In this document: positions 33,951-43,722 of the stretch, one piece after another
How the letters are laid out: the number at the start of each line of letters is the position of its first letter
Position numbering within the stretch: position 1 is the first letter of the stretch
Origin: Streptomyces sp. NBC_00464
GTDB lineage: Bacteria > Actinomycetota > Actinomycetes > Streptomycetales > Streptomycetaceae
Direction: 5' to 3'
Assembly: GCF_036013915.1 (NCBI RefSeq)
Contig: NZ_CP107899.1
Coordinates: 6,352,001 to 6,416,000, forward strand
Length of the DNA stretch: 64,000 bases
The notes under the pieces: model-generated
Seen by the model: the letters and a program-made list of their open reading frames with translations, nothing else
What the model was told of the DNA's origin: nothing
Database searches by the model: none
Made by a program: the position numbers and the translations under genes

Positions 33951-36503
33951 TCAGCCCCGCCGGGCCAGATCCAGCGCTGCCGTGAGGACGAACCAGTCCA
34001 GCACTTCGCAGATCTCCTCGCTGTGCTCGGTGAAGAGCCTCAACGGGAACGAGGGGCGCAGTTCCAGCTTGGCCTCGGGAAGGTCGATGCCGTCGATCCT
34101 GTTGAGCCGGTGCAGCAGCTCGCGACGCTGTTCCGTGTCGTCGAACGGGCTGCGGTCCTTGAGGTACTGGAAGACGACCTCGACGGTCCCGCTGACCGGG
34201 TAGAGGCCCAACGGCCACATCAACTGCGGTCGGGTGCTCGTACCGGTGTCGAGCATGGGGAAGCAGCTTGTCTCCTCATAGCGCCCGTAGTCGAGATGAC
34301 CACCCTGGCGACGCCAGAAGTCGAGGGCCGCTGTCACCCCGGGCACGGCCTCCGGCCAGTGCTTCTGCAGCTGTTCGCGGAAGCGCTCGGCCGCCTCCGC
34401 GTTCTCGTGGTCCGGGAGCGGATCGTGGCTGGTCTGCGTGGCCACGTCCCTGCCCAGCAGGGTAGCCAGTTCCGCGGCCGTCAGGCGCTGGGATGTATGG
34501 GCGCGGCCGTAGCGGTCGAACCGCACGCCTTCGCTCGCCAGCACGTCCTGGGGAGGCAGCCGTTCGCTGCCCTCCGCCCAGCGGAATCCGGACGAGACCT
34601 TGCCCTCGGAGTTCAGCACGCGGTAGGCGCCGATCACTGCCGGGTTGGCCGCCAGGTAGGCGCCGACAGGGACCGGGCGGGTGCCGATGAGCTCGGCGAC
34701 GTCCCCGTACGCCGTCCATGTGCCGCTGGGCATGGCGACCAGTGCCGCGCGCAGCTCCGTCCAGCTGGACAGTTCCCCGGTGACCGGACGAAGCCCTCCG
34801 ACCGGGCCGGGCCAGAGCTTCACCGCGCGTTCCCAGAGGCCGTCGGCGCGAGTGATGATCTCCGCTTTGCCCCAGCGCTTCGACGAGGCGATCTCCTGGT
34901 TCATGCGCAGTGCGCTGGAGTCGAGAATCTGCTGCTTGCGCTCGAACGGATGATTGGAGAGCTTGGAGTTGTCGCCTGTCAGAGTCAGGTTGCCGAGAGT
35001 GTGGACCAGCAGGTCGTGCAGTTCCTGGGGCGACTGGCCGGTCTCCGTCTCGTCGGCGAGGAGATCGAACCACGCCTGGGCCGGCCGCTGTGGCAGGACG
35101 TGCTCGACGCTGAGAGAGGCCTTGGCGAAGTCGACGGGCTCGCTGGGGGAGTAGCTCTCCTCCAGGCGGCGCAGGATGTAGCTGCGCTGCGGAGGGCGTC
35201 CGCTCCAGTAGAACGGCTTGCTCCGGATCGCGTCCCGCAGTTCCTCGTCACTCGGCCACCGACGGCGCTTCCCTGACAGGAAGCGCCGAACGGCCTCGGC
35301 CGCCGGGCGGTCGGTCTCCAGGTCCTTCGGCGCCTCCATGAAGATGCGGTTGATGCCGGCGGTCGGCGTCTGGCAGATGAGCCGCCTGGCCAGGTAGGAC
35401 TCGACGTACAGCAGAGCCTCGGCCGCGTCCTCGGGTTTCGTCGATCCCGCGTCCACCAGGTCCAGCAGATGGAGGGCCAAGGGGTAGTGCGTCTGACCAC
35501 CCCAGGCGGCCAGACGTTCCAGCGCCGCACGGAGAGGCGCCGAAGGCTCGCGGACGGGTTCGACGATGCGGAGGAATCGCTGTGCCCGCTCGGACAGTTG
35601 GGCGATCTCGCGCTGAAGCGCATTCTCGTCGCCCGCCAGCGGTTGCAAACGCTTCTGTTGCTCGCGGTAGATCTCGCTCTGCTTGGTCTTGTTGTGACCG
35701 CGTACGACCAGGTCCAGCCAGACCAGCAGTTCCAGGTTCTTGGGGCCCAGCTTCTGCTGCATGGGAAGCCACAGTTCCTGGTACACCCGCTCGCCGCGCT
35801 GGGGCAGCAGCATGAAGACGTAGTTGCGCAACAGGTCGCTCTGGCTGAGGCCGACGCCGGTATTGTTGATCGATTCGAAGATCCGGTAGACGTTGTCACC
35901 AGGTTCGGCGGTGATCTCCACGATCGACAGCAGGCCCTTGAGGACGCTTTCCACGGCCTCCAGCCAGCTCTTCGCGTCCGTCGCTGCCTCCTGCCCCTCC
36001 GAGAGGGCGCCGAGGAAGAACCGGTACGCGCCGCCGATGTTGCCTCCGCCGCCTGATCGGGGTGCCGAGCCGACGCACTCGGTGAACTCCTGCCGGTCCG
36101 CCTGGGTAGGGAGCAGACGGTAGTGGTCCAGACCCTCCTGGTACTCGTTGACGAGGATCTGGCGGTGGACCCGCTCGGCCCCACGGGGGTCGCCGGAGTC
36201 CTTCAGCCGGTCGCGCAGTGCGGTGAAAGCGAGCATCAGAGTGGTGAGACGCTGCTGACCGTCCACGACCAGCCACTTCTGTACTCCGCCGGCCTGGATC
36301 TGCCCCGGCGCGAGAACGACGGACCCGAGGAAGTGCGGTGCGGCCGACTCGCCGGCCCGGTGCTGCTCGACGAGCTCTCCCACGTCCTCCCAGAGCCGCA
36401 GCAGTTGATCCCGGCCCCAGCTGTACGTCCTTTGGTAGAGCGGGACCTGGAACTGCTTCTCCCCCTGGATGAGATTGAGGAAGGTGATCTCCTGGGCGCG
36501 CAT
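33951..36503 (-). CDS. DUF262-DUF1524 nuclease fused to alkyltransferase-like domain
   Basis: 850 residues. The DUF262 (GmrS-like NTP-binding) part has FQVPLYQRTYSW near residue 20 and VVDGQQRLTTL near 82. A DUF1524 (GmrD-like His-Me nuclease) segment follows near 465-520 (SVEHVLPQRP, HTLGNLTLTGDNSKLSN). Residues ~580-660 read GTWTAYGDVAELIG ... VGAYLAANP ... AYRVLNSEGKVSSGFRW, the fold of O6-alkylguanine transferase/ATL DNA-binding domains without the PCHR cysteine. The last ~170 residues are unassigned. GmrSD enzymes cut modified phage DNA; an ATL module would be a reader of altered bases. The ParB-like gene lies directly upstream on the same strand. Confidence 0.82.
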   Translation of the reverse strand: MRAQEITFLNLIQGEKQFQVPLYQRTYSWGRDQLLRLWEDVGELVEQHRAGESAAPHFLGSVVLAPGQIQAGGVQKWLVVDGQQRLTTLMLAFTALRDRLKDSGDPRGAERVHRQILVNEYQEGLDHYRLLPTQADRQEFTECVGSAPRSGGGGNIGGAYRFFLGALSEGQEAATDAKSWLEAVESVLKGLLSIVEITAEPGDNVYRIFESINNTGVGLSQSDLLRNYVFMLLPQRGERVYQELWLPMQQKLGPKNLELLVWLDLVVRGHNKTKQSEIYREQQKRLQPLAGDENALQREIAQLSERAQRFLRIVEPVREPSAPLRAALERLAAWGGQTHYPLALHLLDLVDAGSTKPEDAAEALLYVESYLARRLICQTPTAGINRIFMEAPKDLETDRPAAEAVRRFLSGKRRRWPSDEELRDAIRSKPFYWSGRPPQRSYILRRLEESYSPSEPVDFAKASLSVEHVLPQRPAQAWFDLLADETETGQSPQELHDLLVHTLGNLTLTGDNSKLSNHPFERKQQILDSSALRMNQEIASSKRWGKAEIITRADGLWERAVKLWPGPVGGLRPVTGELSSWTELRAALVAMPSGTWTAYGDVAELIGTRPVPVGAYLAANPAVIGAYRVLNSEGKVSSGFRWAEGSERLPPQDVLASEGVRFDRYGRAHTSQRLTAAELATLLGRDVATQTSHDPLPDHENAEAAERFREQLQKHWPEAVPGVTAALDFWRRQGGHLDYGRYEETSCFPMLDTGTSTRPQLMWPLGLYPVSGTVEVVFQYLKDRSPFDDTEQRRELLHRLNRIDGIDLPEAKLELRPSFPLRLFTEHSEEICEVLDWFVLTAALDLARRG

Positions 36504-36689
36504 GCGCTTCCTTTCCCTGCTGCGGCCGGTGCGTTCGCCTGACCGGGGACGTGCCGGGGGCGTTCGAGTGTGCGCACTGGATGCTGACTGGTCGGCGGGG
36601 TTCGGCGTATGCCGACGCCGGCTCCGTCTGTCGCTTCCGGGAGCTTAGGTGACGTTTGAGTGCCCGGTCAGCCCATCTCCGGGATCGGC

Positions 36690-37535
36690 TCAATCGAGGT
36701 GTGAACTCAGTGCGTCCTGTGCATTCACGTGCTGGGAGATCCTGGGCATCGTCTCGTTGGGAGAGCGTCGCAGCAGCTTCATGCTGCGGCCCTCGACCCA
36801 CGCGTTCCAGGACTTGAGGTAGTACAGCAGATGTTCACGGGAGTCGTCGCGGCGGCGATGGGCTTTTCCACTGGCCAGGCCGAGCATCGTGTTGCGCAGG
36901 GTGAGGCGGGGGTCGCCGGACTCCAGCAAGGCGCCCGTCACCACTCCGTCCTGCCAGGCGGACTGGTCGATGTCGGGACGCGTGCGGGTGGTGACGTACC
37001 AGCCGATCGTCGCCGCTGTAGTGGTGATGCGACAGGCACGGTTGAACGCGATGCCGTGCGGGAGCGCCTCGCGGACGCCGGGATGCTTCTCCAGCATGAC
37101 CAGCAGCTGGTCATTGCTGGTGACCGACGAGCCGCCGCTCCATGCGGAGTCGGGTGCGTTCAGGTAGAGATGGAGGCCGCGCAGGGCTGCTGCCAGGTGG
37201 GTGGCGTTGGACTCCCCGGCGAGCGCGAGGGTGTCCCGCCCCGTGCGCTTGCGGCCTGTGTCCATCACCGTGAAGGCGGCGCGCGGCACCCCGTGTGTGA
37301 CTGTCAGCGGGACCGGGCGCCCCGCCTTGACGATGGCCGCCAGGCGATGCTGACCGTCGATCAGGCCGCCGTCCTCGTCGAAGGCGATGCCTTGGTGGGT
37401 GAGCTGCCATTCACCCCTCTGGATCTGTGCCGCGAGCTGCTGAACCGTGCCCTTGCTCAGCGGTCGGTTACTGGTGTTGTGAGTGAGCCAGGCAGCGGCC
37501 GTTTCGGGGGATACGTCGACGATTTCCATACGCAT
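36690..37535 (-). CDS. ParB/DGQHR-like protein
   Basis: 281 residues with a ParB-like N-terminal core: LSKGTVQQLAAQIQRGEW, then LIDGQHRLAAIVKAG. This is the DGQHR variant found in phage, plasmid and DNA-modification loci. The C-terminal ~150 residues are helical and basic. ATG 37535 has GAGAGG seven bases upstream. An exact island element lies 56-70 bases upstream, with TTGACT positioned as a -35 and CAATCT 18 bases on as a possible -10. It probably forms an operon with the DUF262 gene 186 bases downstream. Confidence 0.72.
   Translation of the reverse strand: MRMEIVDVSPETAAAWLTHNTSNRPLSKGTVQQLAAQIQRGEWQLTHQGIAFDEDGGLIDGQHRLAAIVKAGRPVPLTVTHGVPRAAFTVMDTGRKRTGRDTLALAGESNATHLAAALRGLHLYLNAPDSAWSGGSSVTSNDQLLVMLEKHPGVREALPHGIAFNRACRITTTAATIGWYVTTRTRPDIDQSAWQDGVVTGALLESGDPRLTLRNTMLGLASGKAHRRRDDSREHLLYYLKSWNAWVEGRSMKLLRRSPNETMPRISQHVNAQDALSSHLD
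36700..36714 (-). promoter_or_regulatory. Degenerate island element inside 3' end of ParB-like gene
   Basis: TGTGAACTCAGTGCG: 12 of 15 match. It is about 200 bases upstream of the DUF262 start on the same strand. It is coding sequence, so it may be chance. Confidence 0.35.
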
Positions 37536-37590
37536 GGGCGAGACCTCTCGTGGGTTGGTGAGTGGTTGCTGGCCTAGATTGCAGGAATGA

Positions 37591-37605
37591 TGTGAACTGA
37601 GTCAA
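37591..37605 (-). promoter_or_regulatory. Island element 4 (exact TTGACTCAGTTCACA)
   Basis: TGTGAACTGAGTCAA on the plus strand, a 15/15 match, in the divergent region between the ParB-like and helicase genes, oriented toward the ParB-like gene. Confidence 0.7.
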
Positions 37606-37704
37606 CTGATGAACGCTCGCGTTCGGGAGTGTCGAATCCTCGCCGGGGCGGGATGTCCGACGAGTCCTGTTCCGTGGCTCACGTCTGCTGGTACGCTCGT
37701 CGCG

Positions 37705-37719
37705 TGTGCTGAGTTCACA
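37705..37719 (+). promoter_or_regulatory. Island element 5 (degenerate)
   Basis: TGTGCTGAGTTCACA: the right half is exact, three mismatches in the left half. It points toward the helicase gene, whose start is 115 bases downstream. Confidence 0.5.
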
Positions 37720-37833
37720 CTTAGTTTATGGGGCGCGCTGGGGGGCGCACGTAACCCCGTGCTCCGGTTGGCCGGGGCGTGATTTCGCAAGTCGGCCACC
37801 TGTAGGGGGCCCTCAGTAGCAGTGGAGTGGCGT

Positions 37834-40800
37834 GTGAGCCAGGGTGGGAACGTGCTGAGCGACGGCATTGAGCCGGTCGGTTCCGTGCATCACTATGCGG
37901 ATGGGCTTCATGTCCGTATCGACGAGGTCGTCCCGTACGAGCCGGTGAGCGCCGCCGGCTGTGACGGGTACCGGCAGGGTGACGATCTGATCCGGTGCAC
38001 GCTGTATCTGAGTAACGGGACAGGGGGGCCCGTCGACCTGAGCGGAATCGGACTGTCGGTGCGTGGCGGACCGTATGGAAAGACCGGCCGTCGGGTGACC
38101 GACTCCGCGAGTGGTTCGCTCGACGGCGCATTCGTCGGGACGCTGCGCACCGGGCGTCGCGTCTCCGCGACCTGGGCCTACAGCATCCCGGCCGGCACTG
38201 GCCAGGAGCTCGATCTGGAGGTCCGTTTCGGTGGCACGCACCCGCGCGCGAGTGTCACCTTCAGTACCGCGCCCCCCGCTGCACGGACCAGCGCACGTGT
38301 ACCCGCCGCCCGGGCCGCAGCGACGCCCTTGCCCGATCAGGCCGTGCTCTTCGGTGACGAACAGCGGTCACTGTTCACGCAGACTCCGGAGGTGCCCGCG
38401 GCTTCGCGCGGGGCGGCGGACGAGAGTGACGCCGCACGTGTCCGGCAGATCTTCCGCTTCCTGGCGGAGGCCGAGGAGTCCAGGACGCGCGCCGTCCGCA
38501 CCCTCGACGGGGCGGCAGGGGCCGTGTGGTTCGAGGAACTGCCGGACGATCCGGGGGTGTCCGTGATGCTCGACGGCACCCTGGCAACCGACGACCCTGC
38601 CTGGCTGACCGTCGCGAGGCCCGATCGCGAGGATGCACCGCAGCCGAACGCGTTGCTGGAACCATGGATCGACGGGACTCGGATCCGTGACTTCAAGCAG
38701 CCTCGTGCCCCGCATCTGAGACGGCGCATCGAGCCCGAATTCCCGGACTGGTCCATCGGTATCCCGCTGGAGAAGACGTACCACGAGCTCGATCAGCACC
38801 CGAAGCGGGAGAAGATCGAGAAGTTGCACGCGGCCTGGGAGCAGGAGTGGGCCGCGTGGGCGCAGCGGCGGAGGGAGATCGACCCCCTGGTCAGACTGTA
38901 CGACCGGCTCCACAAGATGCATGAGGATGCCGCCAACCTCGGTGAGGCATACGAACTCGTCCTCGGATTCGGCCGGCTCACCTGGCAGACGCCTGAGGGC
39001 CAGCGGGTGGAACGGCATCTGGTCACTCACCGTGCGACCCTCCACCTCGACCCTTCCACCGGAACGCTCATCGCGGCCCCGGATCCGGGTGGAGTGGGGC
39101 TCGAGCTGGAAGAGGGAATGCTCGACGGGGCACAGCACGTGCCGGGTTCCGTCCGCGAGGAGATCGTGGAGGTGCTGGAGAGCGCCTCGGACGTCACCGA
39201 TTCCGGGCAGCTCGACGCCCTGCACACCGTCCTGCGGAGCTGGGTCAACGCCGCGCACAGCGCAGGGAACTATCTCCCGGCGGTACAGCGCGTCACTCCG
39301 CGCAGTCTCGATGTGCCCCAGGTCGGGCTCACACCGGCGCTCGTCCTGCGTGAGCGCAACCGCCGGTCCACGCTGGACGCGCTCAAGACCATCGCCCGCC
39401 AGATCGACGCGGGTACCCCGCCCACCGCTCTGCTGAGCTACATCGCGGGCCGAGATGGTGCGCTCACCGCCGCCGACCTCGTGGCGGCGCAGGGGGAGAG
39501 GAGCCAGGACGACGGCAGCGAGATGTACTTTGCGCTTCCGGCCAACGAGGAGCAGCGGACCATTGCCGAAAGGCTGCGGACCAACCGACTCGTCGTTGTC
39601 CAAGGGCCGCCCGGCACGGGCAAGACGCACACCATCGCCAACTTGGTGACGGATCTGCTCGCGCAGGGCAAGCGTGTCCTGATCACCAGCCAGACGCCGC
39701 GCGCCCTTCGGGTGCTGCGGGACAAACTGCCGGAGTCCGTACGCGACCTGTGTGTCAGCCGGACGGAGGACGGCGCCGCCGCGCAGCGCGAGCTGGAGGC
39801 GTCCGTGGCCCGGATCCTCGGTGAGTACGCCGGTTACGACCCGACGGCTTCGCAGCGTGAGATCCGTGCGTTGCAGGCTCGGCTGGCGGCTGCCCGGACG
39901 GCACAGCAGACCATCCTGCGGGATCTGACGGCACTGCGTGAGCAGGAGACGCACCGCTTCGCGGCGGAGATCGGGGACTACAGCGGCAGCCTGCAGGAGA
40001 TCGCCGAACGGCTGGCTGTCGAGGCGGAGACGTACGGCTGGATCGGCCCGGTGCCGCAGGAACAGCCGTCGCTGAGCGCTGAGCACGCCCTGCGGCTCCT
40101 GCGCGCCACCCGTGCCTACACCCCGCTCCACCAGTCGCTCGCCGCAGAGGTGCCGGGCCCCTCCGAACTGCCGGGACCGGCCGCCTTCGAGGACGCGGTC
40201 GGCGTCGTGCGTTCGGCGGAGGAGGCACACGAGGCTGTTCGTCAGGATGAGCTGAGCCGACGTTACGACTCCGCTGTGCGCCGCCTCGACATGCACGAAC
40301 AGGAGAAGGTGTCGGCCGCCCTCGACGCCTTCGTGGGTGCACGCGCGCGGGCCGGAGCTCTGGCCGCTGCAGCGGGCGGCTGGGCCGGCGCCCTGTTGGG
40401 CGAAGCCGCCTCGGGCCAGGACTGGCAGGTCCGTAGCCGCCACACCGCGGTGACGGACCTTCTCGCCGCTGCCGAAGCCTCCCTCTCCGTCCTGGGCAGC
40501 GCCATGGTCAGCGGACTGGAGCAGTACGAACCTGCTGTGGCACTCCGCCATGCCACCACCCTGCACGACGGGTTGCGGGACGGGCAGAAGCTGCGCGGGA
40601 CGCTCGGCATCCGTTCGAAGTTCGCCAAGGCGGTGGCCCCGTTCGTGGAGGCGGTGCGGGTGGACGGCCGGTCCCCGGAGGACACCGGCACAGCCGCTGT
40701 CGTACTTGCCCGGATCCAGCTGGAACTCCGGCTGTCCCAGGTCGAGTCCGAGTGGGGCACCTCCGGCGCACCGTGGCAGGGCCCCGGCCCCAGGCTGGCC

Positions 40801-43665
40801 CGGCTGCGGCAGGACGCCGAGGCGCTCGACGCCCTCCTCGCCGTCGCGACGGCCCGCACCGACCTCGTCACGGCAGCCGCCACCTCCTCGGAGCTGAACG
40901 CCGCCGCCTGGCAGGACCCGACGGTCGAGAACGCCGTACGGGCCCTGCTGCGCGCGGCGGCCACGCTGCGTGCGGCCGAGCAGTCACGACGGATCATTGC
41001 CGGAGCCGAGGAGCTGCTGGGCGAGTGGAGCGACCGGCCGGGCGCCTCCCCGTCGGTGAGGCGTGCACTGGACGCCGTGCGTGCCCGTGACCCGGAGGGA
41101 TACCGGGAGTTCAGCCAGGAGATCGCGAAGGTCCGCGACGCGGCGCATCTTCGCGCCGATCAGCACGCTGCTCGCGCCGTGGTGCAGGAGGTCTTCCCCT
41201 CCCTTGCAGAGAGGGTGGCCGGGAGCGCCGAGGACGGAGGCTGGGACGAGCGGCTCAGCGCTCTTGCGGGCGCGTGGGCCTGGTCCGCCTGGCGGGACCG
41301 TATGGAGCGTCTCACCGATCCGGATGCCGAGCGCGTTCTGCGCCGACAGCTCACCGAGGCCGACGACGAGGCCCGCATCATGCTGGCGCGCCTTGCGGCG
41401 GCACGGGCTTGGCACCGCTGCCTCGGGCTGCTCACGGGCGACCAGTCCAGGGCGCTCAGTGCGTATCAGCAGGCCGCCCGTCGTATCAAGGGCAAGTACC
41501 AGCACCGCTACCGCCGCGACGCCCAGGCCGCGCTGCGCAAGGCGCAGACCGCGGTGCCTGCCTGGATCATGCCCCTGCACCAAGTGGCGGAGACCGTGCC
41601 CATGGACCGGCCCGGCATGTTCGACGTGGTGATCGTCGACGAGGCCAGTCAGTCGGGGCTCGAGGCCATGCTGCTGAGCTGGCTGGCTGACCGGATGGTC
41701 GTTGTCGGAGACAGCAAGCAGGTGAGCCCCTCCAACGTCGGGCTCAAGCAGGACCAGTACTTCCACCTCAGGGACCGGCTCCTCACCGGGCTCGATGAGG
41801 ACGTACGGAGCCTCTTCGGCCCGGAGTCCAGCTTCTTCGACCTCACCGAGGCGCTTTCGGCGGGCCGGGGCACGCTCATGCTCAAGGAACACTTCCGGTG
41901 CATGCCGGAGATCATCTCCTTCTCGAACGAGCTCTGTTACAACGGCCGGCTTCAGCCTCTGCGCCAGTACGGTGCCGACCGGCTGCCTCCGGTGAGAACG
42001 GTGTACGTCGAGAGCGGCGAGGCCATCGGAACCAACACTCGTCTGGCCAACTCCGCGGAGGCCGAAGCGCTCGTCGCCGAGCTGGTGCGCTGCTGTGCCG
42101 ATCCCGCGTATGAGGGCAGAAGCATGGGGATCATCAGCCTGCGGAGCAGCAAGGCGCATCTGGAAGAACTGGAAAACCTTCTGGCCGAGCGGCTGGACTA
42201 CGAGGAGCGGGAGCAGCGCCGGATCAGGGTCGGCAACGCGGAGGACTTCCAGGGCGACGAACGCAGCGTCATGTTCGTCTCGTGCCTCAACTCTCCCACC
42301 ACAGCAGCCGGTACCGTGCCCGGGGGCTTCACCGGCAAGTCCTTCGAGCAGCGCCTCAACGTGGCTGCCTCTCGCGCCCAGGACCAGGTTTGGGTGTTCC
42401 ACAGCGCTCGCGTCGAGCAGTTCCATCCGAACGATCTGCGCCGCCAGTGGCTCGACCACCTCACGCGACCCGCGGAGGAGGAGACCGTGGCGGTGCGGGG
42501 CGAGGTTCAGCCCGACGTACGGCACGAGGCGTTCGACAGTCTCTTCCAGCAGCAGGTGTACCTGGAACTGACCATGCGCGACTACCGGGTCCGGCCCGGA
42601 TACAGGGTCGGCCGGCATGCCATCGACCTGGTGGTCGAGGGCGGTACGCGAAGGCTGGCGGTGGCCTGTGACGGTGACACGTTCCCGGAGGGCGAGGACG
42701 CTTCGACCGCGGCAGCCCGGCAACGCGATCTGGAACGTGTCGACTGGACCTTCGTCCGCGTCCGGGGCAGTCGGTTCCATCTGGACCGCGAGCAGGCGCT
42801 GGCTCCACTGTGGACGGAGCTGGAGCGACTGGGCATCGAACCCGTCACGGAGACAGGGCGGGACGCGCAGGAGGAGGCCGAGGGCGTCGGAGCGATCTCG
42901 GACGAGTCCGGCGGGAGCGGGACGGAAGTCTTCGACCGGGAGGGGGAGCCTGACGCGAAGGGGGCGGCGCCGCTCGGCGGGAGCGGGGCGGGCGTGGTCG
43001 CGGCGCACCGGCCCGAAGGGGACGGCCGCGGTGCGTACAGCCGCATGGAGCGCCGGGACCGGGAGCGCGAGGAGGTCAGGGCCACAGTCGCCCGGCAGCA
43101 TCCGGCCGAGTCCGTGTTCGCTGCAGGACCGGACGCGGCGCCGGACCGCCCCACCCCCGCAGCGGCGGCAGCAGAGCGGCGGGAAGCGCTTCGCGGCGCA
43201 CCGGGAGCCTTTCCGGTGCGGTCGATCCCCGTGGGGGCGTTCCAGCGGTTGATGGGGGAGATGCAGCGGTTGCAGACCGCCGTCGACGCACCCGACGAGA
43301 TCCCCGCCGGCATCGATCCGGCCAATCTGGTGTTCCTGCGCAAGACGCAGGCGGATCAGCGTGACCGCCGGGCCAAGCGGCTGGCTTTTCTGCGGGCCTT
43401 CATCGACGCGGTGGCCATCGGAGACAGCGACGAAGCACCGTCTGTCGTGGTGCCGGGTGTCGTGCTGGTCCTTGAGTTCGACGGCCGGGTCGACACGGAC
43501 ACGCTCTACACGGTTGCCGAGCTGCCGGGCGGAGACGCGGACGCGGTCTCGCCCTCCTCGCCCCTGGGCCATGCGCTGATGTGGCAGAGGACAGGGCGAG
43601 AGCTGTCGTACAACTCGAACCAGAACACGGCGCACTCGGTCGTGATCCGAGAGATCAGGGCCTGA
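37834..43665 (+). CDS. Giant SF1 helicase with Vsr-like nuclease and GreA-like C-terminus
   Basis: 1943 residues. The N-terminal ~150 residues form a beta-rich domain. An SF1B (DNA2/NAM7/UPF1-like) helicase follows with Walker A QGPPGTGKTHT near 589, a long helical insertion (~650-1250), Walker B VIVDEASQSG near 1267, and motifs NVAASRAQDQ and EDFQGDERSVMF. Residues ~1565-1665 resemble the DUF559/Vsr-type endonuclease fold (GRHAIDLVVEG, LAVACDGD). After a Pro/Ala/Arg linker, residues ~1865-1943 resemble the C-terminal FKBP-like domain of GreA/GreB (DAVSPSSPLGHALMWQRTGRE). I chose GTG 37834 for its GGAG site. Helicase-nuclease giants of this type occur in phage defence; the GreA-like tail suggests contact with RNA polymerase. 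Confidence 0.8.
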   Translation: MSQGGNVLSDGIEPVGSVHHYADGLHVRIDEVVPYEPVSAAGCDGYRQGDDLIRCTLYLSNGTGGPVDLSGIGLSVRGGPYGKTGRRVTDSASGSLDGAFVGTLRTGRRVSATWAYSIPAGTGQELDLEVRFGGTHPRASVTFSTAPPAARTSARVPAARAAATPLPDQAVLFGDEQRSLFTQTPEVPAASRGAADESDAARVRQIFRFLAEAEESRTRAVRTLDGAAGAVWFEELPDDPGVSVMLDGTLATDDPAWLTVARPDREDAPQPNALLEPWIDGTRIRDFKQPRAPHLRRRIEPEFPDWSIGIPLEKTYHELDQHPKREKIEKLHAAWEQEWAAWAQRRREIDPLVRLYDRLHKMHEDAANLGEAYELVLGFGRLTWQTPEGQRVERHLVTHRATLHLDPSTGTLIAAPDPGGVGLELEEGMLDGAQHVPGSVREEIVEVLESASDVTDSGQLDALHTVLRSWVNAAHSAGNYLPAVQRVTPRSLDVPQVGLTPALVLRERNRRSTLDALKTIARQIDAGTPPTALLSYIAGRDGALTAADLVAAQGERSQDDGSEMYFALPANEEQRTIAERLRTNRLVVVQGPPGTGKTHTIANLVTDLLAQGKRVLITSQTPRALRVLRDKLPESVRDLCVSRTEDGAAAQRELEASVARILGEYAGYDPTASQREIRALQARLAAARTAQQTILRDLTALREQETHRFAAEIGDYSGSLQEIAERLAVEAETYGWIGPVPQEQPSLSAEHALRLLRATRAYTPLHQSLAAEVPGPSELPGPAAFEDAVGVVRSAEEAHEAVRQDELSRRYDSAVRRLDMHEQEKVSAALDAFVGARARAGALAAAAGGWAGALLGEAASGQDWQVRSRHTAVTDLLAAAEASLSVLGSAMVSGLEQYEPAVALRHATTLHDGLRDGQKLRGTLGIRSKFAKAVAPFVEAVRVDGRSPEDTGTAAVVLARIQLELRLSQVESEWGTSGAPWQGPGPRLARLRQDAEALDALLAVATARTDLVTAAATSSELNAAAWQDPTVENAVRALLRAAATLRAAEQSRRIIAGAEELLGEWSDRPGASPSVRRALDAVRARDPEGYREFSQEIAKVRDAAHLRADQHAARAVVQEVFPSLAERVAGSAEDGGWDERLSALAGAWAWSAWRDRMERLTDPDAERVLRRQLTEADDEARIMLARLAAARAWHRCLGLLTGDQSRALSAYQQAARRIKGKYQHRYRRDAQAALRKAQTAVPAWIMPLHQVAETVPMDRPGMFDVVIVDEASQSGLEAMLLSWLADRMVVVGDSKQVSPSNVGLKQDQYFHLRDRLLTGLDEDVRSLFGPESSFFDLTEALSAGRGTLMLKEHFRCMPEIISFSNELCYNGRLQPLRQYGADRLPPVRTVYVESGEAIGTNTRLANSAEAEALVAELVRCCADPAYEGRSMGIISLRSSKAHLEELENLLAERLDYEEREQRRIRVGNAEDFQGDERSVMFVSCLNSPTTAAGTVPGGFTGKSFEQRLNVAASRAQDQVWVFHSARVEQFHPNDLRRQWLDHLTRPAEEETVAVRGEVQPDVRHEAFDSLFQQQVYLELTMRDYRVRPGYRVGRHAIDLVVEGGTRRLAVACDGDTFPEGEDASTAAARQRDLERVDWTFVRVRGSRFHLDREQALAPLWTELERLGIEPVTETGRDAQEEAEGVGAISDESGGSGTEVFDREGEPDAKGAAPLGGSGAGVVAAHRPEGDGRGAYSRMERRDREREEVRATVARQHPAESVFAAGPDAAPDRPTPAAAAAERREALRGAPGAFPVRSIPVGAFQRLMGEMQRLQTAVDAPDEIPAGIDPANLVFLRKTQADQRDRRAKRLAFLRAFIDAVAIGDSDEAPSVVVPGVVLVLEFDGRVDTDTLYTVAELPGGDADAVSPSSPLGHALMWQRTGRELSYNSNQNTAHSVVIREIRA

Positions 43666-43683
43666 CCGGCTGCCTCCGGCGGC

Positions 43684-43716
43684 GGCCGCTGCTCACCCGG
43701 CAAGGGGGCAGCGGCC
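43684..43716. terminator. Terminator between convergent helicase genes
   Basis: GGCCGCTGC and GCAGCGGCC around a 15-base loop. Confidence 0.65.
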
Positions 43717-43722
43717 GGCCGC

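Noticed and set aside
37834..43665. Mokosh-type defence protein
   Set aside because: Mokosh joins a similar helicase with kinase or PLD modules; here the helicase carries a Vsr-like and GreA-like part, and the kinases are over 19 kb away.
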